Shown piece by piece: positions 34,363 through 43,147 of a DNA stretch of 64,000 bases. Made by a program: the position numbers and the translations under genes. The notes under the pieces are model-generated. The model searched no databases and was not told where the DNA came from. It worked only from the letters and a program-made list of their open reading frames with translations. The stretch comes from CALJFL01 sp047633055 (GTDB lineage Bacteria > Pseudomonadota > Gammaproteobacteria > Pseudomonadales > Halieaceae), in the NCBI GenBank assembly GCA_047633055.1, contig JBLIEI010000019.1:1-64000 (forward strand), read 5' to 3'. Position 1 is the first letter of the stretch, and every line of letters starts with the position of its first letter.

Positions 34363-35773
34363 TCTCGCCATTATAGGTGCTGGCCCCTCCGGCATGAGGG
34401 CTGCGGAAATCGCCAGCAAGCACGGTATGCAAACCGTGATTATCGACGAACAGCCTCAGGCTGGAGGTCAAATTCTGCGACGTCCGCCGGCAGCTTTTTC
34501 TGTGTTTAAGTGGTTACCACAGCGCGTCTATGCAAACTTGCACAGGCTGTATGAGCAATTCAAAAGTTTGGATGACCTCACTCACCTCCACAGTACGGCG
34601 GTTCTTGGCATTAGCGCTGAGGCAGATAACTTTACCCTCCATATCAACGGACCATCCGGCTTGGATTCACTGCTCGCATCGAAAGTGCTGATCGCATCGG
34701 GATGTTTCGATATGCCACTGGTGTTTCCAGGCGCGCAACTGCCCGGCGTAATGGCGACAGGTGGCATGCAGGCTTTCCTCAAATCGCAGCAGATCCTGCC
34801 CGGCGAACGGTTTATGTTTATCGGAAGCCATCCGCTTCAGCTAATAGTGGCATGCCAGATTGCGAAAGCCGGCGGTGACGTTGCAGGCGTATTCTTTACA
34901 CCTTCTCTGTCACACTATTTAAAAGTGCTACGAAAGCCTCTTGTGCTGCTACGCCAGCTTCCGAACATGTTGTTTTTTGTAGCAGTACTCACACAGTTAT
35001 TGGTAAGACGGGTGTCTATAAAGTTTGGCGCCGATCTGGTTAGTGCCCATGGCGAGGATGCGCTTGAGAATGTCGTGCTTAGGAAGCGCTCTGGCGAAAA
35101 TACTAATGAGACGATTCATTGCGACCGACTCGGACTCTGTTTTGGGTTTTTGACCAATAACGATTTGGCACGGCAAGTTGGCCTAGCCTGTAGTTGGTCC
35201 CAAACTTCGGGAGGGTGGATCGTAGATCACGATCCGGGTATGCGATCCACAGTACCGGGCATTTATGTTGCGGGTGAAACCACCGGCGTTGCCGGCGCCA
35301 ACGTCGCTTGTCTGGAAGGACAGTTGGCCGCTTTAAGTGCGGTGCATGATTCACAAAAAATGAAACAACCCGACTACGACAAGGCCTGTGCTGCCCTACG
35401 CGGGCCTCTTCAGGCCGCAGCAAAATTTGCAGAGCTATTGGCGGAGGTATCGTACCCAGGTGAGGCGGCGATTCATCGCACCATGACAGACGATGCATAT
35501 CTGTGTAAATGTGAGGAAGTCAGTGTCGGCTCAGTCAAAGCTACGCTGACAAAGAACCCTGACGTCAGCGATTTAAACGCATTAAAACTGTTAACCCGCT
35601 GTGGCATGGGTCACTGCCAGGGGCGCTACTGTCATTACCAAAGTCGGTTCCTGTTGGCGAAGGAGCGCAACCTCTCTATTGATGCGATGCCTGGTTTCAC
35701 CGCTCGCTTTCCCATTCGACCGGTGAGCATCGGCGACATGCTGGGCAATGCACCCACAGAAAAAATCGAGTGA
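34355..35773 (+). CDS. FAD/NAD(P)-binding subunit with C-terminal BFD-type [2Fe-2S] domain (HcnB/opine-oxidase A-like)
   Basis: A 472-residue flavoprotein. The N-terminus binds FAD (LAIIGAGPSGMRAAEIA, then QPQAGGQILRRPP), VAGETTGVAGANVACLEG (~300) is the second flavin contact, and the last ~90 residues form a BFD-like cluster domain with YLCKCEEVSVG (C-x-C) and RCGMGHCQGRYC (C-x4-C). This is the layout of HcnB, opine oxidase OoxA and LhpF. It is the last gene of the four-gene operon. Together with the two genes before it, it should make an oxygen-independent amine dehydrogenase feeding the respiratory chain. Confidence 0.88.
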   Translation: MYDLAIIGAGPSGMRAAEIASKHGMQTVIIDEQPQAGGQILRRPPAAFSVFKWLPQRVYANLHRLYEQFKSLDDLTHLHSTAVLGISAEADNFTLHINGPSGLDSLLASKVLIASGCFDMPLVFPGAQLPGVMATGGMQAFLKSQQILPGERFMFIGSHPLQLIVACQIAKAGGDVAGVFFTPSLSHYLKVLRKPLVLLRQLPNMLFFVAVLTQLLVRRVSIKFGADLVSAHGEDALENVVLRKRSGENTNETIHCDRLGLCFGFLTNNDLARQVGLACSWSQTSGGWIVDHDPGMRSTVPGIYVAGETTGVAGANVACLEGQLAALSAVHDSQKMKQPDYDKACAALRGPLQAAAKFAELLAEVSYPGEAAIHRTMTDDAYLCKCEEVSVGSVKATLTKNPDVSDLNALKLLTRCGMGHCQGRYCHYQSRFLLAKERNLSIDAMPGFTARFPIRPVSIGDMLGNAPTEKIE

Positions 35774-35817
35774 TAGCACCAAATAGTAGCGAGGCAAGAA
35801 CCAATAAAATCCGCTCG

Positions 35818-36348
35818 CTAATGAGTGGACATAGACTCGGCAGTCTTCAACCAGCTGAAGAATTCAACGGTATAGCCGCCGGGGTCTTCGACGAGAAAGG
35901 CCCTGATGGGACTACTTGTGCTGTCAGCAATCGGCTTAAGAATCGTGGCGCCTCCATCACTGACCAGTCTGTCGTACCAGGCATCCACATCGGGCGTGAC
36001 TATACTCAGCATCACCGCGTTAGTTTCCTGCACTCGATGATAGCTGGTGCGGCCCTCCAGAATGACGCCAACCACAGAGTTGGGGGTCATCCGGAACAGC
36101 TTTGCGAAGTCCTGGTCGAAAGTCTTTTCAAGACCCAGAGTTTCACCATAGAAACTTGCTGCGGCAGTGATGTCCTTGTAATAGAGCATAACCACTGTTT
36201 CCGCGATCGCAGGAATAGCTTTACTTTCGAGTTCAGACATTGCGGGGCCTATGCGAAACACTAACGTAATTAGCAGGAGTAAGGGTATCAACTTCACAAT
36301 GTTGGCAAACACCCGGCGACCGAGAATACCATGCCCGGTTGCCCGCAT
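35818..36348 (-). CDS. VOC-family protein with a possible N-terminal membrane anchor
   Basis: The domain from about residue 40 onward (ETVVMLYYKDITAAASFYGE, GLEKTFDQ, VEDPGGYTVEFFSW) is a VOC fold. The usual first His is replaced in VVMLYY, so metal binding is doubtful. Upstream of it, in frame, is a hydrophobic segment (IVKLIPLLLLITLVFRIG) that would anchor the protein. I set the start at the ATG at 36348; GTG at 36390 and ATG at 36240 (which would drop the anchor) are alternatives. It converges on the FAD operon. Confidence 0.7.
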   Translation of the reverse strand: MRATGHGILGRRVFANIVKLIPLLLLITLVFRIGPAMSELESKAIPAIAETVVMLYYKDITAAASFYGETLGLEKTFDQDFAKLFRMTPNSVVGVILEGRTSYHRVQETNAVMLSIVTPDVDAWYDRLVSDGGATILKPIADSTSSPIRAFLVEDPGGYTVEFFSWLKTAESMSTH

Positions 36349-36493
36349 TGAGGTTGTCCGATGTACCCTTATCTCTCGTAGCACGTTCACACTCCATTGA
36401 ATAAATCTATGAACGCAGTATACGGAAAACAGACACCCAGATAACCCGTGCTTAACTAACCGATGACCAACAAACTCTGTGAGGCTTTACATT

Positions 36494-37210
36494 ATGGACA
36501 AAATCAAAAGTATTTATAGCGCATTATTTCTAACACTGGCGCTTGCCACCACCGGCAGCCACGCAGCTGATGTCGAGATATTACCCGAGACGGAGGGGTT
36601 GTGGGAATACACTGACCTCATAACCTCGAAAGGCGAATCGCTGCCACTCACGGGTGTATTTCTGATTAAAGATGGCGTGTTCCTACAGCAAAGTATTTAT
36701 AACGGAGGGTCTTTTTCCGAGCAGGGCTCGATGGCGCACGCCGGCACATGTTGGGCCGGTGGCGCAGGTTTACGTTTGACATCGATTCAGACTTTGAGTA
36801 TGTCGCCGGTGGATGATGAACGCCTGTCGTCCATGGGTACAATGGAGCACGACCTCAAAGTGACCAGAGATGGCGACGACCTCACTCTGGTATTTGGTGG
36901 GGGTACTAGCACCATCCAAACGTTCAAGAAAATCAACGATGCAAGCAATACACGCATCTACCCCTTTGCCGATGGCAGACTGGCTCTGACCAACGATTAC
37001 TTTATTTTGGTAGCCGGTAACGCAGAGGATGCCGTTACCGGCTACGGAACATATACCCAGGAAGGCGAAACACTCACTTTGAACGTTATCCGCTGGGCAC
37101 AAAGCGATGGTAAAACTACAAATAATGTTCAGGATACGACCTTGCGCGCATCGTTCGATGGCAGCGTCCTGAGCCTACCCGATGGTAAGAGTTTCACTGT
37201 AGTGCAATAG
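36494..37210 (+). CDS. hypothetical secreted beta-rich protein, 238 aa
   Basis: Not recognised by family. A clear signal peptide (YSALFLTLALATTGSHAAD) precedes a Thr/Gly-rich, strand-rich body (LWEYTDLITSKGESLPLTG, GYGTYTQEGETLTLNVIRW) that would suit a lipocalin-like or small barrel fold. A single Cys occurs in GTCWAGG. I prefer the ATG at 36494, since GTGAGG just upstream can serve as ribosome site; the GTG at 36479 also lies in frame. Single gene, function unknown. Confidence 0.7.
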   Translation: MDKIKSIYSALFLTLALATTGSHAADVEILPETEGLWEYTDLITSKGESLPLTGVFLIKDGVFLQQSIYNGGSFSEQGSMAHAGTCWAGGAGLRLTSIQTLSMSPVDDERLSSMGTMEHDLKVTRDGDDLTLVFGGGTSTIQTFKKINDASNTRIYPFADGRLALTNDYFILVAGNAEDAVTGYGTYTQEGETLTLNVIRWAQSDGKTTNNVQDTTLRASFDGSVLSLPDGKSFTVVQ

Positions 37211-37340
37211 ATTGTGTGGTAAAAAGTCGAGACCGAAGCATCGGCAGTATCGCACTACAGGTTGGAAGAACGGGCCGCCAGGCCGGCGACTAGTGGAACT
37301 CAACAGCCAAAGGTAACGAGCAAAGACACGGGTAACATCA

Positions 37341-37350
37341 GGGGGGGGGG
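37341..37350. repeat. homopolymeric tract of ten G
   Basis: Ten consecutive G residues upstream of the isochorismatase-type operon, four bases before the left arm of an A/T-rich dyad. Such tracts slip easily and can change promoter spacing. In a shotgun assembly the exact length is also error prone. Confidence 0.7.
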
Positions 37351-37353
37351 TTG

Positions 37354-37377
37354 GATATAATGACATAATGTTATATC
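37354..37377. promoter_or_regulatory. operator-like dyad before the amidase/PuuE operon
   Basis: GATATAA, a 10-nt spacer and TTATATC form a perfect 7-bp inverted repeat 31 nt before the first ATG. Its position over the presumed core promoter suits a repressor such as GntR or TetR type; no such gene is next to it. Confidence 0.5.
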
Positions 37378-37408
37378 TTTTCGTGATTGATAATCAGGAA
37401 CAGCCCCC

Positions 37409-38071
37409 ATGGAAACATCCAACAAGACCGCCCGGGAAATTTATCAGCAGGTAATGAGTAACCCGGCTCGCAAGCGCTTTGGCTTCGGCAATAAGGCGGT
37501 ACTGGTAAATATCGATCCACAGAAAGCTTATACACGCACCGATTTGTTCCCCACCGCCTATGAGACGGACCCTAGGCAGTTGCTATATGTGAACGAATTG
37601 GCCGCCGAGTTTCGGCGCCTGGAATGGCCTGTTGTCTGGACCCATGTGGCCTATATGGAGTCCGCTGAAGACGCCGGCATTTGGGGCACGCGGACGAATA
37701 CACCCGACTCACTGCAGAACATAGGGTTTGGCTCCCAGCGCAGCGAATTTGACGACCGTCTCGAGATAGACCGGGTGAAAGACGTTATTTATATGAAAAA
37801 AATGCCCTCAGCATTTTTTGAAACCCGCTTACAATCCCTGCTGGTATGGCATCAGGTAGATACCGTCATTCTTACTGGCGGCTCTACCTCTGGCTGCATA
37901 CGCGCCACGGCGGTAGAGAGCCTGTCTCGAGGGTATCGTACGATTGTTCCCGAGGAATGTGTGGCCGACAAACACGAGAGTTACCATTTCGCCAACCTTA
38001 CCGATTTGGCCCTGAAGTACGCCGACGTTTTAGCCGTAGCGGAAGTCAAAGCGTGGCTGGGCAGCCATTGA
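37409..38071 (+). CDS. isochorismatase-superfamily amidohydrolase (N-carbamoylsarcosine amidase-like)
   Basis: A 220-residue cysteine hydrolase. The triad is visible: Asp in LVNIDPQKAY (~32), Lys in IYMKKMPSAFF (~133) and Cys in GGSTSGCIRATA (~163), with the cis-peptide GGST preceding it. The ordering and the ending ESYHFANLTDLALKYADV match N-carbamoylsarcosine amidases and ureidoacrylate-type hydrolases better than isochorismatase itself. It heads an operon; its TGA overlaps the next ATG by one base (TGATG). Expected products are an amine or amino acid, CO2 and ammonia. Confidence 0.88.
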   Translation: METSNKTAREIYQQVMSNPARKRFGFGNKAVLVNIDPQKAYTRTDLFPTAYETDPRQLLYVNELAAEFRRLEWPVVWTHVAYMESAEDAGIWGTRTNTPDSLQNIGFGSQRSEFDDRLEIDRVKDVIYMKKMPSAFFETRLQSLLVWHQVDTVILTGGSTSGCIRATAVESLSRGYRTIVPEECVADKHESYHFANLTDLALKYADVLAVAEVKAWLGSH

Positions 38072-39012
38072 TGAAAGAGGACCCCGGATTTTACGATTAC
38101 TGGCCCTATGAGCGCCGACCAAAAATTCAGTGGCCCAATGGCGCCCGAATGGCTTTCTGGGTAGCCCCTAATATCGAATTCTATGAACTGAATCCACCCC
38201 TCAACCCCTCTCGCAAGGCTTGGCCGGAGCCCGCTCCCGCTTTACCAGGGTATACGATACGGGATTACGGAAATCGTGTGGGACATACACGCCAGATGAA
38301 ACTGCTGGACAAATACGGCGTTCGCGGTTCTATTTCACTCTCCACTGCCCTGTGCGACCACCACCCCGAAATCATAGAGATGTGCGTCCAGCGCGATTGG
38401 GAGTTCTTCAGCCACGGTATCTACAACACTCGATATACCTACGGTATGTCCGAGGAGCAGGAACGGGAGATGATCCACGATTCAATGGCGACCATCAAAA
38501 AGCACACGGGGCAGAACTGCGCCGGCTACCTGGCACCCGCACTCTCGCATTCAGAATTGACGCTAGATCTGTTTACGGAGGTCGGGACTGAATTGGCCGG
38601 CGAAGACGCTGGATTTTATACCTGCGATCTCTTCCACGATGACCAACCAACGCCAATACACACACGCAGCGGCAAGAAGTTCGTATCCGTGCCCTACTCC
38701 CTGGAGATGAACGACACTATCGCCTATGTCGTCAACAAAATAGAGCCACGCCGTTACGGCCAAATGTTAAAAGATAACTTCGACCGCCTTTATCAGGAAG
38801 GTGCAGACTCGGGCACCGTCATGTGCATCCCTACCCACAACTATCAAGTGAGCTGCCCTCACCGCATAAAAGCCTTCGAAGAGGCGCTTGAGTACATTAC
38901 CGGCCACAGCGATGTATGGGTGACCACAGGCCGCGAAATAGCACAGCACTTTATCGAGAACGACTTTGATGCCAGTGTCGCAGATATCGCCGCTCGCTCG
39001 CCAGGGAACTAG
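38071..39012 (+). CDS. PuuE-like allantoinase/polysaccharide-deacetylase-family protein (copy 1)
   Basis: A 313-residue NodB-fold protein. It shares with cofactor-free allantoinase PuuE the blocks IRDYGNRVGHTRQMKLLDKY, WEFFSHGIYN, GQNCAGYLAPALSHS and MCIPTHNYQVSCPHRIKAF. The classical deacetylase DD pair at the first motif is replaced (WVAPNIEFYELN), as expected for the PuuE branch. The ATG at 38071 is translationally coupled to the amidase gene. Likely activity is hydrolysis of a cyclic or linear ureide/amide; the natural substrate is unknown. Confidence 0.85.
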   Translation: MKEDPGFYDYWPYERRPKIQWPNGARMAFWVAPNIEFYELNPPLNPSRKAWPEPAPALPGYTIRDYGNRVGHTRQMKLLDKYGVRGSISLSTALCDHHPEIIEMCVQRDWEFFSHGIYNTRYTYGMSEEQEREMIHDSMATIKKHTGQNCAGYLAPALSHSELTLDLFTEVGTELAGEDAGFYTCDLFHDDQPTPIHTRSGKKFVSVPYSLEMNDTIAYVVNKIEPRRYGQMLKDNFDRLYQEGADSGTVMCIPTHNYQVSCPHRIKAFEEALEYITGHSDVWVTTGREIAQHFIENDFDASVADIAARSPGN

Positions 39013-39015
39013 ACT

Positions 39016-39942
39016 ATGGCACTGGACAAAGAATATCTGAAATATCCGCGGCGCAGCTATGGCATGGACCATGAGCGCTATGACTGGAGCCTGCTAAGCG
39101 ACCGACCGACCGTCGCGTGGCCCGACGGAGGGAATGTGGCACTGTGGGTTAACGTTTGCCTGCAGTTTTTCCCTCTAAACCAGCAGGGTAAACCCTTCCC
39201 CGTGCCCGGCGGCATGACCATGCCATACCCCGATCTACGGCATTTCTCATTGCGAGATTACGGCAATCGCGTGGGTATTTACCGCATCCTGAAGGCCTTT
39301 GATCAGTATGGTATTCGCTCGAGCTTTGCATTCAGCACACAGTTGGCCGAGCGAAATCCCTACCTGCTACAACGCATTGTAGACCGGGGTGATGAAATTC
39401 TGTGCCACGGCTGGAACATGGACACGTTGCACTATGGTGGTATGCCTAGAGACGAGGAGAAAGAAATAATTTCACGCTCTCTGTCGCGCCTGCGTGAGTT
39501 GAGCGGTCAGCCTGTCACAGGCTGGATCAGCCCGGCACGCAACGAGAGTGAGAACACGCCGGAATTGCTGGCGGAGCACGGTGTAAGTTACTTTTGTGAC
39601 TGGGTCAACGATGACATGCCCTACCCGTTCCGTACCGACGCGGGTGAATTAACAGCAATGCCTTTGTCTAATGAGCTGGAAGACCGGTTCGTAATGATGA
39701 ACAACCTCCACTCAGAACAGTCTTGGCTGGAACAGATCTGCGATGCCTGCGACTTTCTGCTGCGCGAAGCAAAGACCGGTGGCGGCCGGATCCTCGCCCT
39801 GAACATACACCCCTGGATGCTGGGGCAGCCACATCGCATTGGCAAATTAGAGGCTGCCCTGGACTACATTACCTCCCGCGAGGGTATATGGAACGGCTCT
39901 GCCACGGAGATTCTGTCCTGCTGGAAGAGCCAGACTTCCTAA
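39016..39942 (+). CDS. PuuE-like allantoinase/polysaccharide-deacetylase-family protein (copy 2)
   Basis: A 308-residue paralogue starting 3 nt after copy 1. Shared blocks are LRDYGNRVGIYRILKAFDQY, DEILCHGWNMDT, GQPVTGWISPARNESE and LALNIHPWMLGQPHRIGKL. In the last block copy 2 has HPW where copy 1 has HNY, and the first block is WVNVCLQFFPLN. The two may form a heteromer or act on successive substrates. Its stop directly abuts, base to base, the stop of the convergent CoA-transferase gene. Confidence 0.85.
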   Translation: MALDKEYLKYPRRSYGMDHERYDWSLLSDRPTVAWPDGGNVALWVNVCLQFFPLNQQGKPFPVPGGMTMPYPDLRHFSLRDYGNRVGIYRILKAFDQYGIRSSFAFSTQLAERNPYLLQRIVDRGDEILCHGWNMDTLHYGGMPRDEEKEIISRSLSRLRELSGQPVTGWISPARNESENTPELLAEHGVSYFCDWVNDDMPYPFRTDAGELTAMPLSNELEDRFVMMNNLHSEQSWLEQICDACDFLLREAKTGGGRILALNIHPWMLGQPHRIGKLEAALDYITSREGIWNGSATEILSCWKSQTS

Positions 39943-41148
39943 TCAATCTGCCACGACCCCGTCTTTTTTAAGCTGAGTCATCTCTTCATCACTGATTTTC
40001 AGCATACCGCGGAGAATTTCATCATTGTGACTCCCTATGTCACCTCCAGGCCAATCGGTACGACCCGGAGTGCTGCCCAGCTTGGGCATAATCGCCGGAA
40101 TCTTCAGCGGCTTGCCGTCTATTTCAACGCTCTCGAACAGCCCCCTCGCCTGATACTGGGGATCCACCATCATATCTTCAACGCTGTAAATAGGACCGAC
40201 CGGAACGCGCATTTCTTCTAGCGTGCTAATGATGTGGGCGGATGAATGTGCCTCGCACCATGAAGCCAGGGCGGCATCGATTTCTGCTTCATTAACGACC
40301 CGACCCGCATTGTCCGACATCCCCGGATTGTCAGCCATATCTGGGCGCCCCGCTGTCGCCATTAGGCGTTTGAAGATCGCATCTCCATTGCCGCCGATAA
40401 CAACATACTTATCATCGTTACAGCGATAGGTATTGGTCGGCACGATGCCCGTTATCGTGGTGCCTGACGGCTCACGGATGGCGCCAGCACCATCGTATTC
40501 GGGCACTATACCTTCCATGAGGTTGAAAATAGACTCATACAGAGCTACATCAATTACCTGCCCTTCACCGCGGCCTGGTTTCGCCCGCTGAATCAGGGCA
40601 AAGGCAACACCCAAAGCAGCGTGTATAGCCGACAGCGTATCGCCCAGGCTGATATTGGGACGGACAGGGGGCTTGCCGGGTTCGCCATTGATATAGCGGA
40701 AGCCACCGAAGCCCTCAGTCACAGAAGCATATCCCGGTTTGGAAGCGTTAGGACCGGTCTGTCCGTATCCGGATATTCTGGCGTAAATCAATCCGGGGTT
40801 ATCGGCCTTGAGCTGTTCAGGGCCCAACCCCCACTTTTCCATCTGGCCAGGCCGGAAGTTTTCGACCACCACGTCCGCGGTTAGCAATAACTCTCTGGCC
40901 AGCTCCTGCCCGCGTTTAGACTTGAGATCCAGAGTCACGCTTTTCTTATTGCGGCCCAGACTGCGATACCAAAGGGACGCACCGTCTTTAACCAGTCGCC
41001 AACCGCGTATAGGATCACCGCCAGGAGGCTCAATTTTAATGACCTCTGCGCCGAAATAAGAAAGGATGGTTCCGGTGAACGGCCCCGCTAACAACTGGCC
41101 AAGCTCAATAACTCTCAGGCCGTCTAGCGGTCTTTCGGCTGTAGTCAT
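39943..41148 (-). CDS. class III CoA-transferase (CaiB/BaiF family)
   Basis: A 401-residue family III CoA-transferase moving CoA between a carboxylic acid and an acyl-CoA. Signature blocks: LRVIELGQLLAGPFTGTILS, FGAEVIKIEPPGGDPIRGW, SVTLDLKSKRGQELARELL, DVVVENFRPGQMEKWGLG (catalytic Asp follows in ISLGDTLSAIHA) and EEMRVPVGPIYSVEDM. Full length. Acids such as carnitine, mesaconate, succinate/benzylsuccinate or bile acids are used by relatives; no neighbour decides among them. Single gene. Confidence 0.92.
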   Translation of the reverse strand: MTTAERPLDGLRVIELGQLLAGPFTGTILSYFGAEVIKIEPPGGDPIRGWRLVKDGASLWYRSLGRNKKSVTLDLKSKRGQELARELLLTADVVVENFRPGQMEKWGLGPEQLKADNPGLIYARISGYGQTGPNASKPGYASVTEGFGGFRYINGEPGKPPVRPNISLGDTLSAIHAALGVAFALIQRAKPGRGEGQVIDVALYESIFNLMEGIVPEYDGAGAIREPSGTTITGIVPTNTYRCNDDKYVVIGGNGDAIFKRLMATAGRPDMADNPGMSDNAGRVVNEAEIDAALASWCEAHSSAHIISTLEEMRVPVGPIYSVEDMMVDPQYQARGLFESVEIDGKPLKIPAIMPKLGSTPGRTDWPGGDIGSHNDEILRGMLKISDEEMTQLKKDGVVAD

Positions 41149-41501
41149 ATCAATTCATTCCCTTATGCTGGATTTCTATTATGGTATTGTCGCGATTTTT
41201 GGCTCGCTAAAATAAGCGGCCAAGCACTAGCCTAGACCAAAAGTGGTGTGAATATAACATCTATGATTTGGCACGCAATTAGTAAATCTCAAACAGGTTG
41301 CCGACGGTAAAAACTTGATATTACGGAAGTCGGCGCAGGCAACTTGACCGGCTCGTTGTTGGGATATCGCTGACATCGTTATTTTATTTTGATGATAACT
41401 AATATCGAGATAGCCTATTAGATGGTAAGTTAAAGCGCTAAGCACAATAAACTGTCGATTAAGTCGGCTTAACTAACAAGGACCACTCTTCGTCTAGTGA
41501 A
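41149..41501. other. divergent promoter region, no gene seen
   Basis: 353 nt between the CoA-transferase and the symporter. It is A/T rich and should hold both promoters. A TGGCACG at 41269-41275 recalls the -24 element of sigma-54 promoters but the -12 element is missing. No hairpin of note. Confidence 0.4.
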
Positions 41502-43055
41502 ATGAGCCTATATTCTTATGCATGGTTATTTATGGTGCTTTACATTGGCGCCATGTTGGGACTTGGATATATCGCCAGCCGTCGCGTCAAGGGTGCTGAT
41601 GATTTTGCCACAGCTCGCAACAGCTATGGTCCTTTATTATTGTCCTTGGCGTTCGCCTCTACTGCCGCCAGCGGTGCGACCTTTCTTGGCATGCCCGGGC
41701 TGACCTACACCTACGGTGTATCGGTCTTATGGATCGCATTTCTCTACCCCATCGGGATTTATATTGGCGTTATGATTTGTCAGCACAGCATTGGCCGTTT
41801 TGGCAATGCCGCTGGCGCACGCTCCATTCCGGAATACCTCGGTGAACGCTATCAATCTGAAGCATTGCGGATTTCGGCAGCTGTATTGTCATTGCTGCTG
41901 TTGTTCTACCTTGCCGGGCAGTTAATAGCCGGCCTGGTGATGTTCGAAATGATGTTAGGGCTGTCTCAAGAGTGGGCGCTCGCGATTACAGCGGTGGTTT
42001 TAATCGGTTACGTAACCATGGGAGGGGCCCATGCCGACATTCTTACCGACGGAGCACAAGGCGCATTGATGGTATTGTTAGCACTGGCAATTACTGTGTT
42101 TTTCCTCAAAGGATTTGGCGTCGGTGGACTTGATTCCATGCTGGATAACCTTCGCCAACAGGACTCCTTTTTGATGACTGGATTTAATCCCTCAACAGCG
42201 ATTACCGCATCAAGCTGGTCATATATTTCGCTGGTCATCGCCCACATACCGCTGGGCCTGCTTCCCCATATCGGCAACAAGTTATGGGCGCTGGAAGACG
42301 AAAAAAGTCGAGTCCGCTTTTTGGTTCTCGCTTTCGTATTCGGCATGATTATGCCAACCATATCATTGGGCGGTTTAGTCGCCCGCGCACTATTCGAAGA
42401 CAGCCTGTTAGCAGGTGGCGCAAACGCCGCCCTTCCAGCTGTGTTTATTGAGTTATTCCCTGCCTGGTTGGCAGCACTGCTAGGGGTAGGCGTGCTGGCC
42501 GCGATTATGTCCACAGCCGACGGTTTACTGATATCCACGTCACAGGTTTTTGCCAACGACATTTATCGCCGCAGTATTGCGCCTCGCTTTCACTCCCATC
42601 TCACTGACCAGGAGCTTGACAGCAGGGTACTAAGAATCAGTCGAGCTTTAACCGTCTTGACCTTGATCGGTGCGATCATCCTCGGTTGGTCAGTCATGCA
42701 TATGAACATCGCCTTGCTGGTCTGGGCTGGTGTAGGCGGCTTTACCGCCGCATTGATGGGGCCCCTGGTACTCGGGTCGCTGTGGGTTGGCATTTCCAAG
42801 GCCGGAGCACTCGCCGGTTTTTGGGGCGGGGCGATCACTTTCGTTCTTATACACGGGCAAATTATTGACGGGCTGTGGCTAACAGGAACAGTTTTGGCAA
42901 GTGCGGGAGAATGGTTTGCATTTTACGCGCAAAGCCCGTATTCCGCGGCTGCAATGGGTGGGCTTGTCTCTGTTGCGCTGTGTATCGTGGTATCGAAGTT
43001 CACCTCCCCATTACCAGCTGAGCATTTAGCCCAGGTGGTTAACAGGGTCTGCTAA
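41502..43055 (+). CDS. sodium:solute symporter (SSS family)
   Basis: A 517-residue Na+-coupled carrier with about thirteen spans, typical of the SSF family (PutP, PanF, ActP). Marks: GYIASRRVKGADDFATARNS after TM1, LAFASTAASGATFLGMPGL (unwound TM2/Na+ site region), MGGAHADILTDGAQGALMV and AIMSTADGLLISTSQVFAND in TM8-TM9, the conserved Na2-site block. Likely substrates are short organic acids, proline or panthothenate-like compounds; none is provable. Ribosome site before the ATG is weak (AAGGA about 20 nt away). Confidence 0.92.
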   Translation: MSLYSYAWLFMVLYIGAMLGLGYIASRRVKGADDFATARNSYGPLLLSLAFASTAASGATFLGMPGLTYTYGVSVLWIAFLYPIGIYIGVMICQHSIGRFGNAAGARSIPEYLGERYQSEALRISAAVLSLLLLFYLAGQLIAGLVMFEMMLGLSQEWALAITAVVLIGYVTMGGAHADILTDGAQGALMVLLALAITVFFLKGFGVGGLDSMLDNLRQQDSFLMTGFNPSTAITASSWSYISLVIAHIPLGLLPHIGNKLWALEDEKSRVRFLVLAFVFGMIMPTISLGGLVARALFEDSLLAGGANAALPAVFIELFPAWLAALLGVGVLAAIMSTADGLLISTSQVFANDIYRRSIAPRFHSHLTDQELDSRVLRISRALTVLTLIGAIILGWSVMHMNIALLVWAGVGGFTAALMGPLVLGSLWVGISKAGALAGFWGGAITFVLIHGQIIDGLWLTGTVLASAGEWFAFYAQSPYSAAAMGGLVSVALCIVVSKFTSPLPAEHLAQVVNRVC

Positions 43056-43147
43056 CTATTAAATAATGGCACTGTGAAGCAGCTTAGAGGTCAGTTGCTG
43101 GGCAATACAAGGGGCTAAGGTTGTGGCTCGTCTCCATCGCCGATTAG

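Noticed and set aside
41269..41285. TGGCACG resembling the -24 element of a sigma-54 promoter upstream of the sodium symporter
   Set aside because: The spaced -12 element reads TAGT instead of TTGC, and the orientation relative to the symporter start leaves over 200 nt, so a functional sigma-54 promoter is not supported.
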